Positions 1 to 8,908 of a stretch of DNA of 45,280 nucleotides are shown here, piece by piece (the stretch's first letter is position 1; each line of letters opens with the position of its first letter). The position numbers and the translations under genes are program-made. A model generated the notes under the pieces. That model worked only from the letters and a program-made list of their open reading frames with translations, did not search any database and was not told the origin of the DNA. The DNA is from Acrasis kona (Eukaryota; Heterolobosea; Eutetramitea; Acrasida; Acrasidae): positions 1 through 45,280 of the forward strand of contig JAOPGA020001071.1 in the NCBI GenBank assembly GCA_026419775.2, in the 5' to 3' direction.

Positions 1-482
1 CTATAATAAAACTAAATTACATGATGCGATGGTCAGAATCAATAAGGTTATCCAGGATAATCTGAAACCTGGCTTTGTTATTCGAGGCATTTTTAAATTT
101 TGGGGAGCGCCATATTATTTGACGCAGCGTGGAATTGAAGGAAGCGAAGAAATGTCAGAGTTGCTGGAAGATTGGAAGAGGTCCATTTATGCTAGTATGC
201 TAGGATATGTTAGTATGGACACTTTCAAGCGATTCAACAAGCACTTTAGAGTTCTCAAGCCTCTCTCTGTTCTCCGAAAAATCTCTACAATACTCATGGA
301 AACTTCCCGTTCCATTTGGACCGCTCGATGTGTTTACAAGGCAAACTGTGAACACGAGCAATCACCTTCTCGGTGATTTGTATATATAATTTTTTGTGTA
401 AGGTAACTCATCAATAACCATTGACGGGGGTTGTAAAACTACCAATAAACTTTCAGGCTTATCCCTGTTTTTTAAAAAAAAA
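1..482 (+). mobile_element. LINE-A copy, 3' end
   Basis: This is the 3' end of a non-LTR retrotransposon family called LINE-A here. It holds the end of the ORF, a short 3' UTR and a poly(A) tail ending near 482. The same sequence recurs at 44648-45280, 16298-16483 and, rearranged, at 21612-21750, which defines the 3' end. The final stretch carries a small hairpin (CAGG/CCTG around 455-468). The sequence right after the tail (483 on) is open coding sequence of another LINE (LINE-C), so this copy probably inserted into LINE-C. Its 5' part and any left target duplication lie outside the window. Confidence 0.85.
2..376 (+). CDS. LINE-A ORF, C-terminal end (partial)
   Basis: The open frame runs in from the window edge to a stop at 376. 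It encodes the C-terminal domain that follows RNase H and the CCHC-type zinc knuckle in this family. Recognisable blocks are FKFWGAPYYLT and the VLRKISTILMETS segment just before the end. LINE-B ends with a clearly related domain (FKFWGLPFTLY and the same VLRKISTILMETS), so the two families share this tail. Codon 83-85 is CGA here and TGA in the copy at the other end of the window. No function is known to me for this tail. Its position after RNase H suggests a role in RNA binding or target choice, which is inference. Confidence 0.7.
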   Translation, partial: YNKTKLHDAMVRINKVIQDNLKPGFVIRGIFKFWGAPYYLTQRGIEGSEEMSELLEDWKRSIYASMLGYVSMDTFKRFNKHFRVLKPLSVLRKISTILMETSRSIWTARCVYKANCEHEQSPSR

Positions 483-2142
483 TCCTTTAGCAAGAGATAC
501 GCCGCACCGGATTCCATCCCACTTCTTCCCCAACAAATCATCGACATGATCCAAAAGACGTCAACACCATGGTCCGATGACACCACCAACGCATACTTCT
601 CAGACATATCACTAACCGAATACGAAGATGCGCTGCAATCTACATCCCATACACCCAGCATAGACAGTGTTGATGGAAAAATGCTTCTGAATCTAAAGAA
701 GACTGAACACGAACTTTATGAACAAATGCCTTCAATCCTTACAAGAATACTANGTGGGGAGGATCACATTCCTGATTCGTTAAAAGAAGCATACATATCA
801 TTAATACCCAAGACGTCTGATCCAGAAGATTTGTTAAATGTATCCAAGTTCCGCCCAATCGCAATCCTTCCAGTTCTATACCGTATTACCCTTGCCATTA
901 TCAACAAACGATTTATGAAAGCGTTAATGGCATCCAACACCATATCACCACTACAGAGAGGGTTTGTACCTGGTGGTTCATGNGCAGAACTCACCACAAC
1001 AATGCTAAACATGATGACTGATTCAAAAGCTCGCAAATCGGATCTATACATATCCCTAATTGATTTCTCCGACGCCTATGGAAGTGTGGCACATGAAAGA
1101 CTGTTTGAACTACTCTTGTTGCTCGGAATACCAAAGAAAGTAGTCGATATCATCCGCGGGTTATACAAAAATCAAACGTGTCGGGTTCGGACAGCATATG
1201 GTCTCACCGAATGTATTAATATACTTCGAGGAGTACCACAAGGTGACCCACTCAGTCCAACCATCTTCAATCTATACACGGAAATCATTGTTAGAGCCTT
1301 AATTATGGAGATGAATGGCTACAAGATCCCGAATGTTCCATCCATTCCGGTCCTTGGGTTCGCTGATAATTTTGGTATTGCAAATAATTCTCTAGCGGGT
1401 CGCACTGCCTCCTTAAAAACCGTTTACATCTACAGCAAGCTATGTCTCAAGATCAATGACCAAAAAAGCATATTGATCTCATACGTATACTACAACAACA
1501 ACAAACAACCCTCCGCAGACATTGCACCATATAGAGATTTCACAATACACAACAATATCAATAGTCCATGGAAATACCTAGGCATCATGTTCTCTTATTT
1601 CCATCATTGTTCCCCACATGTAACAGGGTTCAATCAAGATTTAACATCATGTTACCTGCACTGTCTGCCAAATACCTCCACCCTTCTCGAATTCTGTCAA
1701 TGCTGAGTACGCTAAAAGGTGGTGTCATTCGCTATTTCACCAGTTTAGGTAATGTGACAAAAAAGAGTCTAGAGCGTATGGATTCATCATTCAATCTTCA
1801 TGTACGTCGTCTCCTACATCTGCCCCCTACATGTCCGACACACCTCATACAAGACCCACGGTCAGTGGGTGGACTATGAATGGACCCAGCATGGGTTATT
1901 TGCACCGCGTCGAGAATTAGAAATCTAATCAGAACACTAAATAGCCCTTGCACTCCCGCCGCTTCATCTACTTTGGCCATGTTGAAAAGATCAAATGAGG
2001 TTACGACTGGTAATCAATTCTCACGTGATCCTCTACTCTCATGCCTACACACCATGAAATCATTAAACCTTACACTAGTTAGATATAATCCCGTTAAGAA
2101 CTTCACATTATGTTTACCTTCTCGTGAGATAATTAGTGACAT
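483..2142 (+). pseudogene. LINE-C reverse transcriptase region
   Basis: The reverse transcriptase fingers and palm are easy to read. They include FRPIAILPVLYRI, motif A LIDFSDAYGSV (about 1057-1089), motif B RGVPQGDPLSPTIFNLY (about 1228-1278) and motif C GFADN near 1359-1370. Motif C normally reads F/Y-x-D-D. Here the second Asp is Asn (codon 1368-1370), which should abolish polymerisation. The frame changes between about 1620 and 1660, and a TGA stop lies at 1877-1879, after which the same frame continues to the LINE-B insertion at 2142. Base 753 and base 983 are N. The N-terminal part of the protein is beyond 483, where LINE-A cuts in. Confidence 0.85.
2128..2142. repeat. Target-site duplication, left copy (LINE-B in LINE-C)
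   Basis: GATAATTAGTGACAT is repeated exactly at 2491-2505. It is typical of target-primed reverse transcription. Confidence 0.92.
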
Positions 2143-2490
2143 ATTCTGGGGTCTTCCTTTTACACTGTACCAGAGTGGTTTTGATTTTGACAAACATCCT
2201 ATGACTGACAAGCGTAAAGCTACTATTTATGCTAGTCTACTTGGTTACACTAGTATGGATGTAGTTAAGCGTTTTTCTAGTAAGATACCAGTCAAAAAGC
2301 CACTCCAAGTGTTGAGGAAGATATCAACCATTTTGATGGAGACCTCTTACTCCATCTGGCACGCGCGTTGCGCAACACACGCCATCAAATCCGCCAAGCT
2401 AGGCGGGCCTTCGGCTGTATAGAGTCATTTATAAATATGTAAATTTATTCTAATAAAGCTTTTCGCAGAATGCGATTTATACAAAAAAAA
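2143..2490 (+). mobile_element. LINE-B, 5'-truncated copy nested in LINE-C
   Basis: A 348-bp 3' fragment of the LINE-B family encodes the end of its ORF (FWGLPFTLYQSGFDFD to the stop at 2420-2422), a 60-bp 3' UTR and an A tail. It is flanked by a perfect 15-bp target-site duplication, GATAATTAGTGACAT, at 2128-2142 and 2491-2505. Taking out the insert leaves the LINE-C frame continuous, so LINE-B jumped into LINE-C. The tail carries a conserved hairpin TCGCA-GAA-TGCGA just before the A run. Confidence 0.93.
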
Positions 2491-2505
2491 GATAATTAGT
2501 GACAT
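2491..2505. repeat. Target-site duplication, right copy (LINE-B in LINE-C)
   Basis: Exact match to 2128-2142, directly after the A tail of the LINE-B insert. Confidence 0.92.
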
Positions 2506-3610
2506 TGGCTTGCCATCAAATGTTCCGTTCATCAATACCAAATATAAAATATCAGTTGATGGATCTTTTGTCAACGAGACATTACCGGCAGGAGCAGGAT
2601 TTGTGGTCACTGACATAACTAACAACAAAATCGTCCACTCACAGGGTTTTCAATTACCAATATGCAGAAGCTCTACAGAAGCTGAAATGTTAGGAGCAAT
2701 TGTGGTACTGAAAGCTCTTCCAATGAACTCATCAGCTGATATGTACATTGATAACAGCACAGCAGCGGAGATGAAACCAGATACCAAGGTAACAGGATAT
2801 CTTGCGAAAACCTTCTGGTGGCTTGCGAATAATAGAGGATTAACCATCACCCTCCATTGGGTTCGAGGACATAATGGAGACCGAGACAACTGCCTTGCAG
2901 ATACTCTTGCAAATATTGGTAAGAACTATGGTACTCTTATTACAGTAACCAAAACAATCATTAAAGCCCATGGACCATCATTCCTTCTCCTCCACAAAGA
3001 TCACTTTATCAACCCTAATCTCCCCGACCTACTTCGCCGACATGACTACAACCATATGAAAAAGACATCATTAAGTAAAATCAAATATGACCTACCTGAT
3101 GATAGACCACGCCACGGTCTCTCCAATCTCATATGGAACACTAAATTAGCGGGCCGCCCCGCTCTGTCGCTACTTCGGGCTAGATTAGATCAGTTCTTCA
3201 ACAGAGACCTTAAGACAAAAGAACATCTGTTGTGTTCTAAATGCAATGCTCCAGCCTCACTCGAACATCTATTGCTGACATGTCCAGATGCGTCCATCGC
3301 TATAGGCGGCCTACAATTCGACATTAACTCTGTTTTAGTGGATCATTTCATATCGGATCACAAGATTATCCTAAAATGGAACTCTCTTTCAATCGACTCA
3401 CCAATTACAGGACCTCCATTCACTATTGATATTCGCGGATTTATTGACCAAGACAATTATAATAAAGTACGTCGCTCCATCGGACAAATTATCAAAGATA
3501 ACGATGAGGCACTTGATGTTACCACCTCTATTTTTTGTAAAATCTTGTGTTTATCGGGTAGTTTCATCTTCTCAAGGACACGTCTTATCTCATACAATTC
3601 TACCGAATAA
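2506..3610 (+). CDS. LINE-C RNase H and zinc-knuckle region
   Basis: This continues the LINE-C ORF beyond the nested LINE-B, in the same frame as the sequence before 2142. It begins with an RNase H type I domain: KISVDGSFVNE (first Asp), then the Glu in RSSTEAEMLGA, the Asp in DMYIDNSTAAE, and WVRGHNGDRDNCLADTLA at the end. A C-terminal knuckle CSKCNAPASLEHLLLTC follows at about 3235-3285. The open frame runs 366 codons without damage and stops at 3608-3610. Nearby elements decay far more, so the lesions in this copy are concentrated in the reverse transcriptase half. Confidence 0.82.
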
Positions 3611-3758
3611 CCGCTAACGGTTATCACCATACCTTTTAACAACCCACATTGACCAATTCTTTCCCCCAATTCCGACTACCATCCGTAATCAAACTCCCCC
3701 CCAAACAACAAACACATTGATGCTGCGCACCAATGACCCAGAAAACCTCCGCACCACC

Positions 3759-3783
3759 TGCATTGATGCTATGCATCAATGCA
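3759..3783. repeat. Palindrome in the LINE-C 3' UTR
   Basis: Arms TGCATTGATG and CATCAATGCA are perfectly complementary around a 5-nt loop. A partial direct copy of the left arm (CATTGATGCTGCGCACCAATG) occurs about 50 bp upstream. It may be a 3' recognition hairpin like those of LINE-A and LINE-B. Confidence 0.7.
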
Positions 3784-3999
3784 CCAAATACAACTAGGGA
3801 CTTCCTCTACACATTGCTTGCCGTCACCGGAGTAGTGTAATAGGAAGCCTTTCTTGCCATGTTTGTAATAATTTAAATAAAAATTACTGTTTATATGTTA
3901 TTCGCATCCATTCCATCATAGTACTCCATCGATTATCAATATGACCCCTAATTGCTCTTTGTTGGTAAAGGGTTATTCAACCAAGCATTATAAATCTGA

Positions 4000-4758
4000 T
4001 TCACTGTTTAATTTGTCTATATCTACAGACGCTTTAATGTGGTATTCATCATGTAGAAGGTCATATTTGTAGTCAACTGAGTAAGCACGTTTAGAAGACA
4101 AATAAGATTTGACAAAAAGATGAACAGATTTGTGTGGAACATCACCGTTACAAACAAGATCAAAAGCAAGGTGAGTGGGTGGACAGTTATCACTGATGAG
4201 GTGACTCTTCAAACCAAGCTTTGCGAGTGTCAGCTTCTTCATTACCAGGAATGTTGGAATGAGCTTCAACATAGTTGAGGGTACATGATTTAACTCTCTT
4301 CTTTTCCTGGACAATTGCATGAAGTAGTTGGTTGTCACATATTCGTAACTGTTGTTCCACATTTACCAGCTTTTCATATGACTGTACAGCTTGAATGCCA
4401 GATAAGCAGTCTGTTAGTATAGTCACATGTTGGTCATCACAAGAGAGTTGCAAAGCACGGAGAAAACCAAAGAGCTCAGCTCTATAGTTGTTGATCACAA
4501 CAGGAATGCGGCCGAATTCATGCTTCTTAAAATCAGATGCATTAACAACCGCATAAGCCGCAATACTTCTATCAGCGGTAGCAGAACCGTCAGTGTACCA
4601 GGTGACTTTATCATAAGTATCGGTAATGTCCACCTGGGTTGGAGAGGAAAGGTTCTTTCTGCTGACTTCCACATAGTTAGATGCTAGACCTTTGTTGAGA
4701 TATCGTTTTGATCTAGTTGTGCATCTAGAGTAGAAATCGTGGAGGTTGGAGTCAAATA
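4000..4758 (-). pseudogene. LINE-A fragment, RNase H region (antisense)
   Basis: This is a minus-strand LINE-A piece truncated at both ends. It encodes the linker before RNase H and the RNase H domain: TWYTDGSATADRSIAAYAV (first Asp), NNYRAELFGFLRAL (Glu), TILTDCLSGIQAV (Asp), YVEAHSNIPGNEEAD (terminal His/Asp). The LVCNGDVPHKSVHLFV region follows. The frame changes near 4195-4260, splitting it into two overlapping ORFs. Sequence identity to 44648-44945 is high over the shared part. No poly(A) tail or target duplication is visible, so this is a rearranged fragment and not a clean insertion. Confidence 0.85.
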
Positions 4759-6496
4759 GCTTTCATAGCAGCTAACAAACTCAATGGACCACTATTCCTA
4801 CCTCCTCCTGCATCATAAATTTCTCTATCTAAAAACTCTTGCAAAATCACATTATAATTAAAATCAGGGAGTTCAATTTGTATTAATTTCAACAAACTGT
4901 CCCACTGAACATTTGAAACAGATTGGCTAGGAATGAGAAGCTGATCATTGTGTTTTGTTCTTGGTGGTGTATCAAGAATTGCTTTTTTATAATGGTTCAA
5001 ATCAAATACTTGTTCATAGCTAGTCTCTAAATGCTTAAATTTCTTTGCTGTTAGAACGCTGATACTGGTATCTCCTTTACTTTGTTTGAGATTATTTATA
5101 CTTTCCTTTTTGCTCAGTGATTTTTGTTTCTCAAAAAATGATGTATCTTTAAGAGATCCTTGACATGTTTCATAAACTTTATTATCCACTTTTAAGACAG
5201 TTAGTTGGTTTGTTTTGATAAGATTAAAAATGTCCACATCAGCTTTACAAACATAAATACAACCTTGATAAACAAACAAGCAGTTGGTANAAACTTTGAT
5301 ACTATCCTTGTTTGTGTCAAATAACTTGGAAACAACATTATGATCTTTTAATAAATTTTCTTGCTTCATCTAACTTCTCATGTGTTCTTGAAAATAATAA
5401 CAAAATATTATTACTGTCATAATTGAAATAACTAGTCATACTCGCCATATTTTGTTTATCTGCTTCTATAAATGCATGGATAACATTCATGTCATACCTA
5501 ACTTTTGATGGTGAAAATAAACATGGACATTTTTTTTTTGTATAAATCGCATTCTGCGAAAAGCTTTATTAGAATAAATTTACATATTTATAAATGACTC
5601 TATACAGCCGAAGGCCCGCCTAGCTTGGCGGATTTGATGGCGTGTGTTGCGCAACGCGCGTGCCAGACACATGGACATTTTTTATTTGGAATATCATCAA
5701 TTGATAGATACATTTGCTTTTGCATTTGTATCTTGATATCATCATTAGCATTATTTATCTCATATAGGATGTGGTAATGTTGTACATCTAAGAACATCAG
5801 TTGTTGTTGCCTTTTAAGGATTTGTAACTCTGTTGATGCTCTCTTCTTACCACCTCTATTAGAGGTACTCCAAATTTTCACTTGTTTATGAGATGAATTC
5901 GAGTTTTCTGTACCTTGGTTTGCTATATCATTTAGTGTCAAACCGTAATTATTATACAAATAGACAATGATGTCTATAATATGGTTTACAAGAAAATGTT
6001 GGTAACATTTTGATACTCTGATTGTATAGATTTGGATTCTACAAATGCTCTAGTTTAACTATTGTTTAAACTTAGTCCTTGTGCTACACACTGCCAAGTC
6101 TCCCACAATATTTTTTCATTTTCTGTTAGATCCAAGCTCTTGTTATTGGAAGCTTGGCTCTATTAACAAATCTTTATAATCACCATCCTTCAACATAGAT
6201 ACTTTTTGATTATTAGAGTTTTTCTTTTTTGATCTTAAATTAAAGCCAGGCATATGGTTTGACAAGATGTTTATGAACCTTTCTTTACTCATACCTTGGG
6301 ACTCTCGTGCTTTCCATAACAAATTCATTTGACCTTCAGTGATTCTTTCAGGGGTAGACAGCTTAGAGTAATTATGTGAAAGACGACTTCTTAATATGGA
6401 GGATAAATAATAAAAATAATTTTGTAATGACGAGAAATAATGCATGAATGTGGAATATGACAACACAGGGTCTTTGTGGAGAACCGCACCAAGCAT
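4752..6496 (-). pseudogene. Broken unknown gene, interrupted by LINE-B
   Basis: A long stretch of minus-strand coding-like sequence runs from about 6496 down to 4752, with several breaks and a LINE-B insertion at 5537-5668. Visible blocks are a basic segment (NRGGKKRASTELQILKRQQQ), a KKCPC pair of cysteines at the LINE-B site, and a C-terminal half of about 200 residues rich in Lys, Ser and Leu. That half ends in a Gly-rich motif DAGGGRNSGPLSLLAAMK. I recognise no family. It lies directly downstream of the dioxygenase relic on the same strand, so both may have been cargo of one lost element. The 6143-6496 piece could also be a separate gene. Confidence 0.45.
5537..5668 (-). mobile_element. 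LINE-B 3' end (antisense) with target duplication
   Basis: About 130 bp of the LINE-B 3' end sit in reverse orientation, with the A tail read as T at 5531-5539. A flanking duplication ACATGGACATTTTTT is seen at 5521-5535 and 5669-5683; its exact edge is ambiguous because the tail is also T-rich on this strand. The copy is cut at the same CACGCGCG region that precedes the stop codon in other copies. It interrupts the unknown minus-strand gene. Confidence 0.9.
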
Positions 6497-6705
6497 CAGC
6501 TGTTCCTTTCCTCAGCAATCAGCGCAACCTTCATCCATGACGAAAAAAAGCAATTTCATCACAACCGGTGCATTTCGTTCAATAACCGACATGTTATTCA
6601 ATGATGAATCAGTTGATTATACGATTATTGCAAACATATACAAGCATAACACGACAGTATTTTATTGTACATTAAAAACCACTTTTGTCTTGATGAACCA
6701 TGATT

Positions 6706-7427
6706 TCATTTGTCTTCCGGCTCCAAACTGTATTCGAGCTGATGTCCTTCCTCCTCCAGTGCTTGTAAAAATTTAGCAGCCTCGGCGACGAATAATGGAT
6801 CATCTATTCCATCAACTTTAATGTCATCAATAAGATATTGATGGAAAAAATGCACAATTGAGTATCTACTTTCTCCTTCCCATTTATCCACATAATGATG
6901 TAACAGACTGGACCTGAACAGAATTAGATCCCCAGCATTATAGTCGAAGCATTGAGGAGTGGAATGCGGAAATTGCCATTACTAAAACTTTCAAAACAAT
7001 GGAGTGCGGTCCATCCCAAAGCACAATCATACAAATCCCTGTNTATTGTTGACTGTTGGTTAATGTTGAATGCTCTTCCAGAAAAAGGATTATATTGTCC
7101 AAAACCAAGCTTGTTTTCCACATTTGAATTCAACAACTTGTTAAGTCTCTCAAGGTAAAGATTGTATACGCAAGGGTCAAATGCTTTCAGGACGGCGGCG
7201 ATTTTCATGGTTACTCCATTCAATTTGTCAAGATACATTTTATAGTCAGAGTATGTCCTGCAGTTTAAAATCTCTTGAGAGTAATGTGGCTTGGAACCCA
7301 AAACTGTCTTNTCCTTAGATTTAGCTTGGCCTTTCTCGTACCAATACGCGGCGTGAAATGTTCCAACTTTTGGTACCTCGAAGCTGTCAACATCAACTTC
7401 CTCGTGTTCATGTCTTTGTTGGTTCAT
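6706..7427 (-). pseudogene. TET/JBP-like 2OG-Fe(II) dioxygenase relic
   Basis: Two overlapping minus-strand ORFs (7427-6924 and 6891-6706) form a double-stranded beta-helix dioxygenase. In order: an N-terminal helical region (about 120 residues), a metal-binding H-x-D box read as IXRDLYDCALGWTAL, SNGNFRIPLLNA, then YNAGDLILFRSSLLHHYVD with the distal metal His, and GESRYSIVHFFHQ with the 2-oxoglutarate-binding Arg. The first His codon is NAC because base 7043 is N; CAC would give His. One frame change separates the two halves near 6930-6955. Family knowledge: such proteins are expanded in fungi together with KDZ transposons and oxidise 5-methylcytosine or thymine in related families. Substrate here is inference. 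A start at 7427 is the first Met of the frame. Confidence 0.7.
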
Positions 7428-7821
7428 TGTGTTGTTGTTGAGATTATTGATGCCCTAGTCGTTGTTGTTGCGACAATTCACAGGCACTACCGTCTGGTGT
7501 GTTCTCCTGTAAACCGCGAGGCGATGCGAATCGACCGTGCTGGTGTTTCACATCATTGTCGCCCTTCAACGATTTTGTTACATCATCGTCACTCTTTAAC
7601 AACTTCGATTGGTGTTTGGACTTGCATTCTCTAAACGGTTTTTGTAACTCAAATATTGATCAAATATTTTGCTTCTATTTTAGAACTGCACTGAATCCCA
7701 TCATTGGACTTGTATTGACATTGCTTATTGGAGATCACAGAATTATGGTGTGTTGTACATCTTAACAGTCGTTTCATACAATGTGCTTTTATTTTTAATT
7801 ATTTATTTTTAAATGGATGGA

Positions 7822-8055
7822 TTAACATTTATGGAGGACGACTTCCAAATGGACTAATTTCACAAAATAATTTGTCCCAATATAAAGCTGTCTACCCCTG
7901 CATTTACAAAGCTTCGCGATCAATTTCTCTTTGCTCAGAAAAAATGCTGGATGATCTGAGGGATATTGCAGTAGTGTTTGCAGGTTGTTAATGTCTTTGC
8001 AAACCTGCTTTCCAACATGACCTTTCCTTGCAGCATCCCATATAAGGTCCTTCAC
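7822..8055 (-). CDS. Hypothetical fragment
   Basis: A 77-codon minus-strand frame, open a little further upstream, with a Lys- and Leu-rich composition and a CKCRGRQL motif. No family recognised. It may be a remnant exon of a lost element, and its plus-strand counterpart frame is likely a shadow. Confidence 0.2.
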   Translation of the reverse strand: MKDLIWDAARKGHVGKQVCKDINNLQTLLQYPSDHPAFFLSKEKLIAKLCKCRGRQLYIGTNYFVKLVHLEVVLHKC

Positions 8056-8616
8056 ACAATAATCTACCGGATATTGACCTTAAAAGTTGTTGGAGAATGT
8101 CACTGGATGGACCACATCCTAGTAGATGTGATAGCGGTGGAAAAGTGAACTGCTAGCGGAAATTGTTACTGCTAGCGGAGGAAAATCACTGCTTGGGGAA
8201 AATTGAACCAACTCGTGGATAATTGTATGAGACGTGGAAAATAGAACATCGAGAGGATAAAATCCCTACACGCTTTGTTTTTTAATACAAGATAGCATAG
8301 TTTTCTTCCATTATGTTAAAACAAAAAGTTATTTATTCACATCCAACGTATTTATTATAAATATCTTCATTAGTGGTTATATTAATAATAAAAATATTTC
8401 TGTAATTAAAACAACTATAGACTTGTAAAATAGTAAAAATGTGACTATGCAACAACATTTATCATTTGTGAGACACACAGCAGGTGTTTGAAATTTTCCT
8501 ATTCCCCAAATTCACGGATTGGTTGGCAAAATGGAAGGAAAGAACAGTCGAACAGCATGACATATCTGTAATGTAGTGTAGTACAACAACAACAACAACA
8601 GACAATAAGTAGAAGA
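8056..8616. other. Spacer with degenerate TGCTAGCGGA repeats
   Basis: No gene seen. Around 8150-8215 the words AACTGCTAGCGGAAA, TACTGCTAGCGGAGG and TCACTGCTTGGGGAAA follow one another at about 20-bp spacing. This looks like a short decayed tandem array. The rest is AT-rich, with a CAA microsatellite at about 8585-8600. Confidence 0.4.
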
Positions 8617-8811
8617 ATGAAATACTGCCTAGATAATGTCGTCGAAACTGAAAAGAACACCTTTGAAACAATAATACCGAAGGATGAAGTGAATACAGAT
8701 GTGTTGTCAAATGCAGCGGCCGGCGGTGTTGAAGAAATTGGTAAAGAAGAACAGACCGAAGGGTATTTTAAAGACGGTGCTAATGTCACAAAGACAATTC
8801 GAGGCTATGTT
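8617..8811 (+). pseudogene. Unknown ORF, upstream part, interrupted by transposon
   Basis: Two overlapping frames are open here. The frame beginning at 8699 reads into SQRQFEAM at the transposon edge. With one copy of the 8-bp duplication removed it joins directly to LNPNTATQTFPAG at 12752 onward, in the same frame. The other frame begins with an ATG at 8617 and gives an acidic N-terminus (ETEKNTFETIIPKDEVNTD), so a frame change or a tiny intron may connect the two. The protein is not recognised. The transposon at 8812-12746 now splits it. Confidence 0.5.
8804..8811. repeat. 8-bp target-site duplication, left
   Basis: GCTATGTT, repeated exactly at 12747-12754. An 8-bp duplication is the hallmark of the hAT superfamily and a few related groups. 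One more G matches on the outside, so the edge is ambiguous by 1 bp. Confidence 0.85.
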
Positions 8812-8844
8812 CGGCTACCCTACACGGAAAATTAATTTTAACCT
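8812..8844. repeat. Left terminal inverted repeat
   Basis: CGGCTACCCTACA is perfect against 12734-12746. The next 19 bp (GGAAAATTAATTTTAAC region) match the inner right copy at 12511-12543 with few differences. Confidence 0.88.
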
Positions 8845-8908
8845 TCCTGCTATGGAAGGTTTTATTTACAATAAATTTATAATCGTTCAATAATTTACGC
8901 TGTTGCAC

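Larger units (their letters stand above)
483..3905 (+). mobile_element. LINE-C retrotransposon, 5' end missing
   Basis: This is a third non-LTR retrotransposon family with reverse transcriptase, then RNase H, then a C-terminal zinc knuckle. It is interrupted on the left by LINE-A (tail ends 482) and internally by a LINE-B copy at 2143-2490. The 3' UTR follows the stop at 3608-3610 and probably ends near 3880-3905, where AT-rich sequence with an AATAAA-like signal occurs. I could not fix the exact end. Domain order resembles the I/Tad-type LINEs that carry RNase H. The copy is dead: it has a frame change, an in-frame stop and a substituted catalytic residue. Confidence 0.8.

Noticed and set aside
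6444-6776. 110-codon plus-strand ORF
   Set aside because: It overlaps minus-strand coding-like sequence at both ends and has no recognisable composition or neighbours; judged a shadow.
7275-7765. Two plus-strand ORFs opposite and upstream of the dioxygenase relic
   Set aside because: The first is a mirror of the minus-strand gene; the second is short, Cys/His-rich by chance and has no support.
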